A stretch of DNA of 64,000 nt from Niabella drilacis. GTDB lineage: Bacteria; Bacteroidota; Bacteroidia; Chitinophagales; Chitinophagaceae. Both the position numbers and the translations under genes were made by a program. Under the pieces are notes generated by a model that saw only the letters and a program-made list of their open reading frames with translations, made no database searches and was not told the origin of the DNA. The stretch is taken from positions 58,507 through 122,506 of the forward strand of contig NZ_FMZO01000015.1 of NCBI RefSeq assembly GCF_900101395.1, written 5' to 3'. Of this stretch, positions 44,747-54,288 are shown one piece after another; the stretch's first letter is position 1; each line of letters opens with the position of its first letter.

Positions 44747-45574
44747 TTATTGCCGGTAGCGCTCTACAAGCAGGATGGCCTCCATTGCTTCCTTTACATC
44801 ATGTGCCCGCAGGATATTGGCCCCGTTCAGGAGCCCGATGGTGTGAAGCACGGTGGTGCCGTTTAACGCTCCATCGGCCGTTGTGCCCAGGGTTTTGTAG
44901 ATCGTTCCTTTGCGGCTTACGCCCAGGAGCAGCGGACAATCCAGGACCATAAACTGCTCCAGGTCTTTCAAAAGGGTGAAGTTGTGCCCGTTCGTTTTCC
45001 CGAACCCGAACCCCGGGTCAATGATGATATCCTGCACACCGGCTTTTTTTAAAGCCGCCTTTTTTTCAATAAAAAAATCCAGCACTTCCAGGGTCACATC
45101 CGAATAATGCGGGTGTTGCTGCATCGTGCCCGGTTGTCCCTGCATATGCATGAGCACATAGGGGGTTTTCAGCGCTGCTACCAGGGGAAACAACGCTTCA
45201 TCAAAGGCTCCTGCGCTGATATCGTTCACCATTGAAGCGCCAGCCTGAACGGCATCTTTAACAACAGCGCTGTAAAAGGTATCTACAGATATGATGGTTT
45301 CCGGAAACCTTTTGTACAGGGCTGCAATGGCCGGTACCACAACGGCGGCCTCCTGTTCGGCCGGCAGGAGATGGCTGCCCGGCCGGGTACTTTGCCCGCC
45401 AATATCCAGGATGGAAGCGCCCGCCGTCAGCATCGCTTCTGCTGTACGGAGCAGCGCATCATCGGCCCGGTGCCGGCTGGCGGCATAAAAGGAATCCTCC
45501 GTGATATTTAAGATGCCCATTACAACGGGCTTTTCAAGGGAAAGCAACTTTCCCCGGCAATTAAGCGTGAACAT
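44747..45574 (-). CDS. folP: Dihydropteroate synthase
   Basis: 275 residues. TIM-barrel enzyme joining p-aminobenzoate to the pterin, the target of sulfonamides. Motifs: VMGILNITEDSFYAASRH (usual NVTPDSF altered to NITEDSF), DIGGQSTRPGS, NDISAG, VLMHMQGQPGTMQ, DPGFGFGKT and GVSRKG. All expected blocks are present. It is divergent from the DUF1599 gene. Confidence 0.96.
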   Translation of the reverse strand: MFTLNCRGKLLSLEKPVVMGILNITEDSFYAASRHRADDALLRTAEAMLTAGASILDIGGQSTRPGSHLLPAEQEAAVVVPAIAALYKRFPETIISVDTFYSAVVKDAVQAGASMVNDISAGAFDEALFPLVAALKTPYVLMHMQGQPGTMQQHPHYSDVTLEVLDFFIEKKAALKKAGVQDIIIDPGFGFGKTNGHNFTLLKDLEQFMVLDCPLLLGVSRKGTIYKTLGTTADGALNGTTVLHTIGLLNGANILRAHDVKEAMEAILLVERYRQ

Positions 45575-45588
45575 CCCGATTAGTTTGT

Positions 45589-45596
45589 TATTTTTG
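45589..45596 (+). promoter_or_regulatory. -7 promoter element for DUF1599-DoxX operon
   Basis: TATTTTTG fits TAnnTTTG, 57 bases before the ATG at 45653, in the folP divergent region. Confidence 0.5.
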
Positions 45597-45652
45597 GGCG
45601 TAAAGATAAGCTGTTGTTACAGGTTTAATATTTAAAGTTTGAAGGGCGAGTT

Positions 45653-46216
45653 ATGAATAAGACAAATGAACAATACGATGCAGTTATTCTTGGATGTAAA
45701 GATGTGTTTTTGAAAAAGAACAAGGATTATGGCACTGCCTGGCGGGTGCTCCGGACCATCTCGATAGTAGACCAGATCTATATTAAAGCCCGGCGGATCC
45801 GTACGATACAGGATCTGAAGCAACAAAAAGTAGCCGATGATATCGCGGGTGAATTTAAAGGGATCATCAATTACGGGGTTATCGGGCTGATACAGCTGGG
45901 GTTGCCTGGCGATGCCCCCAACGAGCTGCCGGAAACAACAGTCCGTGAATATTATGACCGGTACGTTCATACCGCCCGGAGCCTGATGCAGGATAAAAAT
46001 CATGATTATGGTGAGGCCTGGAGGAATATGAGCCAGGAAAGTTTTGTAGACCTGATCCTGATGAAATTGCTACGCATCCGCCAGATACTGGACAATGATC
46101 ACCAAACGCTGATCAGCGAAGGCGTTGATGCCAATTATAACGATATTATTAATTATGCTGTCTTTGCACTGATATTACAGGGGGAGCAGGACAGTAACAA
46201 ACAGGTAACGGAATGA
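45653..46216 (+). CDS. DUF1599 family protein
   Basis: 187 residues made of two similar halves, each with a KNKDYGTAWR / KNHDYGEAWRNM block followed by DQIYIKARRIRTI / DLILMKLLRIRQI and a closing INYG(V/A)I...LIQL segment. The internal duplication suggests a pseudo-dimeric, all-helical fold of the MazG-like or nucleotide-binding type. Function unknown. It overlaps the next gene by ATGA (46213-46216). The DUF1599 and DoxX pairing is conserved in Bacteroidota next to folP. Confidence 0.88.
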   Translation: MNKTNEQYDAVILGCKDVFLKKNKDYGTAWRVLRTISIVDQIYIKARRIRTIQDLKQQKVADDIAGEFKGIINYGVIGLIQLGLPGDAPNELPETTVREYYDRYVHTARSLMQDKNHDYGEAWRNMSQESFVDLILMKLLRIRQILDNDHQTLISEGVDANYNDIINYAVFALILQGEQDSNKQVTE

Positions 46217-47343
46217 AAATACTGATTGCTGTTGTCCGGGTTATTGTAGGGGTCCTGTTCATTTTTTCGGGGCTCATCAAGGCCAATGATCCCATCGGGC
46301 TCAGCTATAAAATGCAGGAGTTTTTTGAGCTTTGGAAAATGAGCGCGCTCAACGGCATTACTTTGACCTTATCCGTATTGATGATCGCTTTTGAGATCAT
46401 CGCAGGCGTGGCATTGCTGCTGGGGTACAAAAGAAAACTGGTGAGCTGGCTGCTGCTTTTGCTGATCCTGTTCTTCACTTTCCTGACCGGCTATGCATAC
46501 CTGTCAGGCAAATTTACCAATTGCGGTTGTTTTGGCGATTGTATCCCTATTACTTCTAAAACCTCCTTTATCAAGGACCTGGTGCTCCTGGTGCTGATCC
46601 TGTTCCTGTTCATTAACCAGCGATACATCCGGCCTCTTTTTGCAGGCAATACAACCGGTGTTTTGATGGTCATTGCTGCCTTGTTTTCCTTCGGATCCCA
46701 GTGGTATACCCTCAAATACCTCCCGGTACTGGATTGTTTGCCTTTTCAAAAAGGCAGCTTTATCCCCGGTAAGCTGAAGATACCGGCCAATGCAGTTCCG
46801 GACAGTACGGAGATCGTTTTTGTATATGAGAAGGAGGGAAAAAAAGTGGAGTTTAACGCAGAGCAGTTCCCGGCAGACTTCAACGACAGTACCTATAAAT
46901 TTATAAACCGGTATGATAAACTGATCAGGGCCGGCTCGAATAATATTCCGGAGATCAGGGGCTTTGATTTTACGAATGCCGCGGGCAACAACGTTACACA
47001 GGGCATCCTGGATGCCGGTACGATCCTGCTGCTGTTTCATGAAGATCTGTCGAACCCGGTTGATAACTGGAAGGGAGGATTTGATCCCGTTTACAGGGCC
47101 GCGCTTGCAGCGCACATGCCGGTGTACATCATCAGCAGTACAGCGCTGCCCGTTCAGCAGGCCCTTGCAGGCACCCCCTTTAAGGACCTGGAAGTGCTGG
47201 CCGGCGACCGGGTAATGATCCGTATGGCTGCCCGAACGAACCCTACGCTGTACCTGTTAAAAAAAGGCACAGTGGCCGGGAAATGGAGTTATAAGAATTT
47301 TGAAGACGCGTTAAAAGTAGTACAGGCATTGCCGCAGCGGTAG
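46213..47343 (+). CDS. DoxX-like membrane protein (BT_3928 family)
   Basis: 376 residues. The N-terminal 140 residues contain four membrane helices of the DoxX/MauE type with the motif SGLIKANDPIG and the redox-suggestive CGCFGDC. A fifth helix near 145-165 is followed by a long soluble domain (about 190-376) of the BT_3928 type with a thioredoxin-like feel (TILLLFHEDLSNPVDNWKGG). It probably acts in membrane redox or thiol chemistry; no direct evidence. Confidence 0.87.
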   Translation: MKILIAVVRVIVGVLFIFSGLIKANDPIGLSYKMQEFFELWKMSALNGITLTLSVLMIAFEIIAGVALLLGYKRKLVSWLLLLLILFFTFLTGYAYLSGKFTNCGCFGDCIPITSKTSFIKDLVLLVLILFLFINQRYIRPLFAGNTTGVLMVIAALFSFGSQWYTLKYLPVLDCLPFQKGSFIPGKLKIPANAVPDSTEIVFVYEKEGKKVEFNAEQFPADFNDSTYKFINRYDKLIRAGSNNIPEIRGFDFTNAAGNNVTQGILDAGTILLLFHEDLSNPVDNWKGGFDPVYRAALAAHMPVYIISSTALPVQQALAGTPFKDLEVLAGDRVMIRMAARTNPTLYLLKKGTVAGKWSYKNFEDALKVVQALPQR

Positions 47344-47412
47344 GTATGCAAGGCAGCATGTTTGCCATTCGGGGTTTGAGGCTGGCTGGGTACAGGGTAC
47401 CTGCTGCGGGCA

Positions 47413-47460
47413 CCTCAAATCTGAAACCTGAAATCTGAAGTCTCAAATCTGAAATCTGTC
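47413..47460. repeat. Degenerate AAATCTGAA tandem tract
   Basis: Units CTCAAATCTGAAACCTGAAA and CTCAAATCTGAAATCTG recur with a 29-base spacing. It sits just before the permease start and has the same style as tracts at 10596, 49670 and 62190. Confidence 0.5.
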
Positions 47461-47465
47461 TGAAC

Positions 47466-48512
47466 TTGTTCCAATACATCATAAAGAAGATCGGGTACAG
47501 TATACTGGTAATGGCCGGTGTGGTAATGCTGGTATTCTTCCTGTTTCAGGGCTTTGGCGACCCTTCGCGCCTGGTTATGGGGCAAACGGGCGACCGGAAG
47601 ACCCAGGAAAATATCCGTAAAGAGCTGTACCTGGACCAGCCAAAATGGAAGCAGTTCCTGCTTTATATAAACGATGTATCACCGGTTGCGCTGCACAGCA
47701 GGGAGGAGATCCGGTCAAAAAAACTAAAAGGTTTTTTTATCGGCGGAGAAAAGAAACTGGCATTCAAGCTGCCCTACCTGCGCCGCTCTTACCAGACCAA
47801 GCGGGAGGTGGCCGGGATCCTGGTGGAAGCGCTCCCCGGAACCATCATGCTGGCGCTGGCAGCAATGGCACTGGCCGTGGTTGCAGGTATTCCGCTGGGG
47901 GTGGTTGCCGCTGTGCGGCAGAACTCATGGGTAGATACGGGGGCGATCTTTTCGAGCATTGTAGGTATTTCTGCGCCATCGTTTTTTATGGGGATCATCA
48001 TTGCCTATGTTTTTGGATTTGTACTTACAAAATATACCGGGCTGCATATTACCGGGAACTGGTTTGATATTGACCCGGAAACAGGGAAGCGGATCTTCTC
48101 GTTAAAGAATATGATCCTCCCGGCCCTGACGCTGGGCATCCGCCCGCTGGCAATTATCACCCAGCTTACAAGAAGTGCGATGCTGGATGTACTGGACCAG
48201 GATTATATCCGTACGGCTTATGCCAAAGGGTTGCGCAGGCGGACCGTGATCTGGAAACACGGGTTAAAAAATGCGTTGAATCCCGTCATCACTGCTGTTA
48301 CAGGATGGTTTGCGGAACTGCTGGCCGGTGCTTTTTTTGTAGAATATATTTTTGGCTGGCAGGGGATCGGGAAAGTAACGGTAGATGCGCTGGAGAAGCT
48401 GGACTACCCGGTAGTGATGGGATCGGTGCTGGTTTCAGCTGCATTCTTCGTGATGATGAATATTGTTGCGGATATTTTGTACGGAGTATTTGACCCGAGG
48501 GTAAGGATGTGA
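47466..48512 (+). CDS. ABC transporter permease, OppB/DppB type
   Basis: 348 residues, TTG start. Six membrane helices with a long periplasmic loop (about 30-115) that carries an insertion compared with E. coli OppB. The EAA loop for ATPase contact is seen as RSAMLDVLDQDYIRTAYAKGL then HGLKNALNPVITAV. It should be one half of a peptide or nickel importer permease, but no second permease, ATPase or binding-protein gene is adjacent. In Bacteroidota an OppB may pair with subunits encoded elsewhere. Confidence 0.88.
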   Translation: MFQYIIKKIGYSILVMAGVVMLVFFLFQGFGDPSRLVMGQTGDRKTQENIRKELYLDQPKWKQFLLYINDVSPVALHSREEIRSKKLKGFFIGGEKKLAFKLPYLRRSYQTKREVAGILVEALPGTIMLALAAMALAVVAGIPLGVVAAVRQNSWVDTGAIFSSIVGISAPSFFMGIIIAYVFGFVLTKYTGLHITGNWFDIDPETGKRIFSLKNMILPALTLGIRPLAIITQLTRSAMLDVLDQDYIRTAYAKGLRRRTVIWKHGLKNALNPVITAVTGWFAELLAGAFFVEYIFGWQGIGKVTVDALEKLDYPVVMGSVLVSAAFFVMMNIVADILYGVFDPRVRM

Positions 48513-48550
48513 CCCCCGGTTTGGAACATTGATTTTTTTACTGGTTAATA

Positions 48551-49603
48551 ATGAAAATGAAAAGATACGGATTACTGCTGCCGGCAATGCTGCTGTTTTA
48601 TGGGATCACAGCTGCCCAGGAAGATACATCGAAGGCGGCGCTCAGGAAAAAATATGAAAACTCGGATATACACCAGGAGCTGAAAAAGAAAATGGCCTCG
48701 GATTACAGCTACCCGGATAGTATTATACTGGCTCCCCTGCATTTTATTAACACGACCATTACACTGGATACGCCCGCTGTTTTATTTGAACGTTTTTCAG
48801 TTGATGTAACTATAAAAACGCCTGTACCGGACGACTATCGTTTTTATATAGCGCCCTTTAACGGCACGCTGAACAGGATGCAGTATTATGGCGGGATACA
48901 GACCGCTTCGGACGGCAAACCGATAAGGGGCGGCGACAGTAGAGGGATTGGCCGGGGCGGTATCTTTTCCAGGTGGATGGAGCGGAACCGGGAGGCGCTG
49001 AAGACCGATGGCTACTATGCAAGCAGCGATGCAGAAGGCGATTTTATCAGTGTGCGTAATAAGGTTAAATGGGATAAAGGGCGTTACCGGCTTACGTTGT
49101 ACAAGTCGGGCTATGTACCCGGCAAGCCGGTCCCGGATTCGTTTTCATCAAAGGATATTATTTTTTCGTGGGGAGAATATGAACACAGCTGGGTAACCAT
49201 GGAGGTGGAGAACCTCGACCGGCATGAACGGTTTATTATCGGATCCCTGGCCTTTCCCGGCAGGGAATTACGGTTTGGCAATTGGGAAGGGATCTTCCTG
49301 GAGCAATACGGAACCGTGATCAATTTTGCAGCACAGAAACCTGCTATCGGCGGCCGGGTAACCTATTATAAAGAACTGCCGGTAATACGTTTGAGCATCG
49401 GGAATATACGGCTGAACGGGAAGCCGCTTCATCCGCTTAAGGTACAGACCTTCCATAACCGCACACATCATCCTGAGCAATCTAAAATACCAATGCCGCT
49501 TCCGCTGTTGTCAAAATCATCCTATAATGCAAAGACCGGGGTTATTGAGTATGAGGTAGGGGCTTTCCAGGGCTGGAAAACGCCGGTAACGCCGGATCTG
49601 TAA
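48551..49603 (+). CDS. Secreted protein, possible DUF3472-like domain
   Basis: 350 residues with a signal peptide ending at about residue 22 (AMLLFYGITAAQ). The middle contains YYGGIQTASDGKPIRGG and GGIFSRWMERN, then SWGEYEHSWVTMEVENLD, which recall the beta-rich DUF3472 family of secreted carbohydrate-associated proteins. No catalytic residue can be named. It lies 38 bases after the permease and might be co-transcribed with it. The assignment is tentative. Confidence 0.55.
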   Translation: MKMKRYGLLLPAMLLFYGITAAQEDTSKAALRKKYENSDIHQELKKKMASDYSYPDSIILAPLHFINTTITLDTPAVLFERFSVDVTIKTPVPDDYRFYIAPFNGTLNRMQYYGGIQTASDGKPIRGGDSRGIGRGGIFSRWMERNREALKTDGYYASSDAEGDFISVRNKVKWDKGRYRLTLYKSGYVPGKPVPDSFSSKDIIFSWGEYEHSWVTMEVENLDRHERFIIGSLAFPGRELRFGNWEGIFLEQYGTVINFAAQKPAIGGRVTYYKELPVIRLSIGNIRLNGKPLHPLKVQTFHNRTHHPEQSKIPMPLPLLSKSSYNAKTGVIEYEVGAFQGWKTPVTPDL

Positions 49604-49790
49604 TGATTAAAATGTGGGAATGTGGGAGCGTGGAAATGGTCAATAGGCAATGGATCAGCCTTTTGCATTCAGTACTTCAAACCTCAAATAAGAAACGGTG
49701 AACAGCCCATGGAGTATAAAAACGGCTCCAACCTCAAACGTTATGCTTGAAAGTATGAAAACCCGGCAGGCAGATGGAGCATGAAACCAG

Positions 49791-50072
49791 CTACTTTACA
49801 ATCACTTCTTTGATGACTTTCTGTCCAAGGGCCTCATTTACCCGTTGTATGATCTTTTCCCGTTGGTAGATCAGCTCATTTTTAAGCGGCGCAACCGTTG
49901 TGGAAATGATCAGCCTGTCACCGATGATCTGCAGTTTATCGGTATACCGCGCTACGGTTTTGCCCATGATCTCTTCCCATACCCCGTCAATGCGCAGGGC
50001 CTGTATATCGCCTTTGATCCGGCTTTTGTTCAAAAATTCATTCAATGCCTCACCTAAAGAATATTGTGCCAC
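49791..50072 (-). CDS. DUF721 (DciA-like) protein
   Basis: 93 residues, full length for the short DUF721 form: LGEALNEFLNKSRIKGDI, VWEEIMGKTVARYT, LIISTTVAPLKNELIYQR. DciA proteins load or assist the replicative helicase DnaB. The gene lies in the recF neighbourhood on the same strand, as commonly seen. It has its own -7 element at 50089-50096 on the minus strand. Confidence 0.87.
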   Translation of the reverse strand: MAQYSLGEALNEFLNKSRIKGDIQALRIDGVWEEIMGKTVARYTDKLQIIGDRLIISTTVAPLKNELIYQREKIIQRVNEALGQKVIKEVIVK

Positions 50073-50088
50073 GGTTCATCTGTTTTTA

Positions 50089-50096
50089 CAAAGGTA
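50089..50096 (-). promoter_or_regulatory. -7 promoter element for the DUF721 gene
   Basis: CAAAGGTA on the plus strand is TACCTTTG on the minus strand, 16 bases upstream of the ATG. Confidence 0.6.
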
Positions 50097-50185
50097 GTTT
50101 TTTAAAATAAGGAACCAATGAAGGTACATTGATCCTTTGTTCAACTATTTACCGTAAGGGGCCTGCAGCAGGCAGCCGGTAGTAT

Positions 50186-50224
50186 CTGGAATGCTTTGTG
50201 TCCTTCGCGCTCTTCGCGTTTAAA
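50186..50224. repeat. CTTCGCGCTCTTCGCG intergenic repeat
   Basis: The sequence TGCTTTGTGTCCTTCGCGCTCTTCGCGTTTAA is a copy of a short repeat seen between genes in many bacterial genomes. It lies between DUF721 and the acyltransferase gene and has no visible function. Confidence 0.4.
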
Positions 50225-50259
50225 TTGTTACCGCAATATACGTCCGGAATCGGCCTGTT

Positions 50260-51378
50260 TTAAAGCCGTATAAATATTTTCCGTTTATAAAGGACGTACC
50301 CCGCCAGCCAGCAAAACAGCATGAAACTTAAGGACCAGAGCAGGGAGGGGATATGGCCCGTTCCCAATTGACCGAACGTAGTGTCGTAAAGGTATTTAAA
50401 GAACGGCCGCCGGTCTGCCGTATAAAAGCTGGAGAGTAATATCGGCACAACTTCACTAAGCAAATAGATGAACAGTGCGTTCTTTCCGAATACTTCAAAA
50501 AAGGTTACGCCCGCCCGTTTGCCTTTAAAGTCAACAACATAAAGTATGGTTGCAATAATAAGACAATCAAGACCGGTGGTGAGGCATACAAAGCTGCTGG
50601 TCCAGAGCTTTTTATTAATGGGGAAGCTAAGGTTCCATAGGTAGCCCAGTGATAACAGCAGAAACCCGGCAATAGCCAGCAGTGCCAGCATTTGGTAGCT
50701 TTTGGGGTTCTTTTTTATGTGGGTGCCGGCAAGGTAGCCGATGAGCACGTTAACAATCGCCGGCAGGGTGCTCAGCAGTCCTTCCGGGTCAAAGGCATTT
50801 TCAGGCCCCTTTTTGTAAAGGTGCGGCGGGGTAAGTGTAAGGATATCGAGTTTGGTTGCCGCAGCACCATTTAATGTATAGTCGCCAAATACAGTGGCCA
50901 GCAGCCAGTAGCCCAGCAGCAGACCGGCACAGGTAAAGAGGATCGTTTTGCGCGGGCAAAAGTAAATGATCAGGGCGCCGATCCCGTAACACAGCGCAAT
51001 GCGCTGCAGTACGCCAAAGATCCTGGTTTCGGCAATGGGAAAGGATTGTATATGGTTTTGGGCGTCTACCTTTACAAAGGGCAGCCAGTACATCAGGTAG
51101 CCGATCAAAAACAGCAGGACGGTGCGTTTTACTATTTTTGCAACGACGCTTCCCGTGGATTGCTGGTCCCATTTTGATGTTGAAAAACTGATGGCATTCC
51201 CTACCGCAAACAGGAAGGAAGGAAAAACAAGATCCGTAAGGGTAAAGCCATTCCACTCGGCATGGAGCAACTCCGGAAAGGCATTGGGGCCACCGGTATT
51301 AACAATGATCATAAAACAGATCGTAAGCCCGCGAAAAACGTCAAGGGCCAGGAAACGTACCGGTACAGGTTGGTTCAT
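50260..51378 (-). CDS. DUF5009/HGSNAT-like membrane acyltransferase
   Basis: 372 residues with about ten membrane helices. The N-terminal RFLALDVFRGLTICFMIIVNT and a later EWNGFTLTDLVFPSFLFAVG are typical of the heparan-alpha-glucosaminide N-acetyltransferase family (DUF1624/DUF5009, NagX). It is likely to acetylate amino sugars across the inner membrane, in glycan recycling. It lies between recF and DUF721 on the same strand, but with gaps of about 180 bases on each side. Confidence 0.88.
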   Translation of the reverse strand: MNQPVPVRFLALDVFRGLTICFMIIVNTGGPNAFPELLHAEWNGFTLTDLVFPSFLFAVGNAISFSTSKWDQQSTGSVVAKIVKRTVLLFLIGYLMYWLPFVKVDAQNHIQSFPIAETRIFGVLQRIALCYGIGALIIYFCPRKTILFTCAGLLLGYWLLATVFGDYTLNGAAATKLDILTLTPPHLYKKGPENAFDPEGLLSTLPAIVNVLIGYLAGTHIKKNPKSYQMLALLAIAGFLLLSLGYLWNLSFPINKKLWTSSFVCLTTGLDCLIIATILYVVDFKGKRAGVTFFEVFGKNALFIYLLSEVVPILLSSFYTADRRPFFKYLYDTTFGQLGTGHIPSLLWSLSFMLFCWLAGYVLYKRKIFIRL

Positions 51379-51556
51379 ATCAATAATGGGGTTAATGGAA
51401 AACAGATCATCATTCTAAAGTTACTATGAAACATTCATGTAAAAATGTTCATTTTTTTCACACCGGGGAATATCCCTGTGTACCGTATTACATGACAAGT
51501 TGCATATGGCCGTTGAAGTTATAAAAAATAAGCAGAGGAAATGATCCTGCAGCCCG

Positions 51557-52642
51557 CTAAAGTTCCACGAGGTGTATATCTGCGCCAATGGCCTGCATAT
51601 GCTGTATGATCCGCTCCTTATTGGTGTCGGTAATAAAAACCTGGCCATCTTTTTCAATGCAGACCTGGCTCAGCAGGCTGCTGATGCGGTCTTCGTCCAG
51701 TTTTTCAAAAACATCATCCAGCAGCAGGATGGGAGTGAATTTTTTTTCGGCGGCCAGTACTTCAAGTTCGGTGAGTTTTAATGCAAAGAGCAGGCTTTTC
51801 CGTTGCCCCTGGGAAGCAATGTTCCGGAATGGCTGGTTGCCGAGCTGCAGGCTGATATCATCGCGGTGGATGCCCAGGGTAGTGCGTTGCAGCGCCAGGT
51901 CTTTCTGCCGGGCTGCCAGGAGCAATTCTTCAAAACCGGCTTCCAGGAGGCGGCTTTCATAAAACAGGGAAAGGGATTCTTCCCGCTGGGCAATTTCCGT
52001 ATACATCCGTTTTACCCGGGGAAGGAAGGATACCAGTGTAGTGCGCCGTTTATTGAAGATGAAGTTCCCGGCCGGGATCAGCTGCTCATCCAGAACGGCC
52101 AGCAGCGATTCATCCATGCGGCCCTGTTCGGCAGCCGCTTTCAGGAAACTGTTGCGCTGCTGCAGCACTTTGTTATACAGGATCAGTTGCTTCAGGTACT
52201 CGGGGTCGAGCTGCGAGATCAGCGCATCGATGAATCCCCGGCGCTCTTCACTGCCCCCGGTAATGAGCACCGCATCATCCGGTGCGATGATGACGCAGGG
52301 ATACCGCCCGATATGTTTTGAGAACTTATCATAGGGCTCTCCGTTTACCGAGAACTCTTTCTTGCCGGTTTCCCGCAGGATGCAGGCGGCGCTTTCCGTA
52401 TGCCCGTTTTGTTCAAAGCTTCCGTCGATACGGAATCCCCTGGCCCCCTGCTGCACGTTCACCGCATCAGAATTGCTGAAATAACTTTTCGTAAAACAGA
52501 GGTAATGGATGGCATCCAGTATATTGGTCTTTCCCACACCGTTTTTTCCACAGATGGCCACTACCTTTTTGGGAAACAGGAAGCTCCGGTTGGTATAGTT
52601 TTTAAACTGCAGGAGCGCTATGGAGTTGAGCTGGAACGACAT
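51557..52642 (-). CDS. recF: DNA replication and repair protein RecF
   Basis: 361 residues from ATG 52642 (MSFQLNSIALLQFKNY); a longer frame upstream is not supported. ABC-type ATPase: Walker A CGKNGVGKTNILDA near residues 27-40, signature SQGQRKSLLFALKL, Walker B LLLDDVFEKLDEDR. It loads RecA at gaps in damaged DNA. The genes downstream on the same strand are the DUF5009 acyltransferase and DUF721; TPR and ribH follow on the opposite strand. Confidence 0.95.
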   Translation of the reverse strand: MSFQLNSIALLQFKNYTNRSFLFPKKVVAICGKNGVGKTNILDAIHYLCFTKSYFSNSDAVNVQQGARGFRIDGSFEQNGHTESAACILRETGKKEFSVNGEPYDKFSKHIGRYPCVIIAPDDAVLITGGSEERRGFIDALISQLDPEYLKQLILYNKVLQQRNSFLKAAAEQGRMDESLLAVLDEQLIPAGNFIFNKRRTTLVSFLPRVKRMYTEIAQREESLSLFYESRLLEAGFEELLLAARQKDLALQRTTLGIHRDDISLQLGNQPFRNIASQGQRKSLLFALKLTELEVLAAEKKFTPILLLDDVFEKLDEDRISSLLSQVCIEKDGQVFITDTNKERIIQHMQAIGADIHLVEL

Positions 52643-53241
52643 TTCGGCTAAATTACTAATTGTCCGTTTAATTATGGGCCGTAGAGGCACTGTGCATCAC
52701 ATTTTTCAAAGCCTGATAGCACCCGCTGGTCCCGTGGGGAGGGTGCCGGTGGACCTTAAACTTCCGGCGCTACAAGCCATCTTCGCCAGCGGAAGATAGG
52801 CAGTATTCGTAAATTCTTTATTGAAAAGCATCCGTTAAAATATGATGAACCTGACATCCTTCTGGTTGTCCGGGATACCGGGTTAAGGCGCTGTGCTCTT
52901 CAATCCGGGCCCTGCTGCAGGAAATCCATTCAGTGTTTCTTGTGTTTGCCACTGAAGCGCCGACACACAGAAAACTTTGGATTTTTGGATTACAATGAAT
53001 GAGGGGGCCGAACCGTAAGGGGGTTTTGTTGGAAGAAACACCTCCAACCTGGATTCCTGATCATCCGTTTTTATAGATGCCGGAAAACAGGAATCAAAAA
53101 ATCAGTGTTTATACGTCCCGGCGGCAAATGTCCGGAGTTTCAGCGCCTCTGTGGTAAAATTCCCGCAATTGCCGGTTAAAAAAAGCAAAGAAAATGATAT
53201 TCCGGGGGATTCTAAGGGGGTATAAATCAGAAATTTTCCCG
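52643..53241. other. 600-base non-coding region between recF and pdhA
   Basis: No gene seen. It holds a decayed copy of the GCCACTGAAGCGC...GACACACAG repeat (52948-52980), a second related piece CAGCGCCTCTGTGGTAAAAT (53141-53160), and several weak hairpins near 52720-52770. The pdhA promoter lies at its right end. Confidence 0.5.
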
Positions 53242-53249
53242 TACATTTG
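53242..53249 (+). promoter_or_regulatory. -7 promoter element for pdhA
   Basis: TACATTTG fits TAnnTTTG. It covers the in-frame TTG at 53247, so translation must begin later, at GTG 53268, 18 bases downstream. Confidence 0.6.
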
Positions 53250-53267
53250 CTACTCAAATTTTTAGCC

Positions 53268-54263
53268 GTGGCAACAAAATTTTCAAAAGAAACTTACCTG
53301 TACTGGTATGAATTGATGCAGCTGATCCGCACGTTTGAGCTTACAGCTGAGGAGAAATATAAAATGGAGGGAAAGATCCGTGGTTTTTTCCATGCCTATG
53401 TAGGGCAGGAGGCAATTGCCGCCGGATGCATGACCGCTACAAAGCCAGAAGATATTTTTATCACGGCATATCGCGATCACGGGTTGGCGATTGCCAAAGG
53501 GGTTTCTGTGGATAGCTGTATGGCCGAGCTCTATGGCAAGGCCACCGGTTGCGCCAAAGGCAAGGGAGGCAGTATGCACTTCTTTGGAAAGGAACAGCAT
53601 TTTTACGGGGGACATGGCATCGTGGGTGCGCAGATCGGAACCGGTACGGGGCTGGCATTTGCAGAAAATTACAAGGGAACAGATAACGTGGTGCTTTGTT
53701 TCTTCGGAGACGGTGCCGCGCGCCAGGGCATCCTTCATGAGTCGTTCAACCTGGCGATGTTATGGAAGCTGCCTGTAATTTATATTTGCGAGAATAATAA
53801 TTACGCAATGGGTACCTCGGTGGAGCGTACTTCCAATATCCACGATATTTATAAACTAGGCGCTGCCTATGAAATGCCTTCTGAAGTTGTGGATGGCATG
53901 AACCCCGAAACCGTGCACGATGCTGTATCGAAAGCGGTAAAAAGAGCACGTGAAAAGGGCGGTCCTACATTGCTGGAGATCAAAACCTACCGTTATAAAG
54001 GGCACTCGATCAGTGACCCCCAGAAATACCGGACAAAGGATGAGGTGGACGAATATAAATCAAAAGATCCCATTAACCTGCTGCGGAAAAATATACTGGA
54101 CAGTAAGCTGGTAACAGAAGGGCAGGTGAAAGAGATCGATACCCGCTGTGATGAAGTAGTGGCTGCCTCCGTAAACTTTGCAGAAGAAAGCCCGTTCCCC
54201 GCTGATGACGAGGTTTTGAAGGATGTATATGTAGACCAGAACTACCCCTTCATTGTAGATTAA
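53268..54263 (+). CDS. pdhA: Pyruvate dehydrogenase E1 component, alpha subunit
   Basis: 331 residues from GTG 53268 (VATKFSKETYLYWYELM). Thiamine diphosphate motif GDGAARQG...ENNNYAMG, plus HAYVGQEAIAAG, GKATGCAKGKGGSMHFF and YRYKGHSISDPQKYR with the phosphorylation-loop-like segment. It forms the E1 heterotetramer with PdhB, whose gene is about 44 kb away at 8.5-9.5 kb. The TPR gene follows at 25 bases. Confidence 0.95.
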   Translation: MATKFSKETYLYWYELMQLIRTFELTAEEKYKMEGKIRGFFHAYVGQEAIAAGCMTATKPEDIFITAYRDHGLAIAKGVSVDSCMAELYGKATGCAKGKGGSMHFFGKEQHFYGGHGIVGAQIGTGTGLAFAENYKGTDNVVLCFFGDGAARQGILHESFNLAMLWKLPVIYICENNNYAMGTSVERTSNIHDIYKLGAAYEMPSEVVDGMNPETVHDAVSKAVKRAREKGGPTLLEIKTYRYKGHSISDPQKYRTKDEVDEYKSKDPINLLRKNILDSKLVTEGQVKEIDTRCDEVVAASVNFAEESPFPADDEVLKDVYVDQNYPFIVD

Positions 54264-54288
54264 AACTAACTAAATAATATATAATAAA

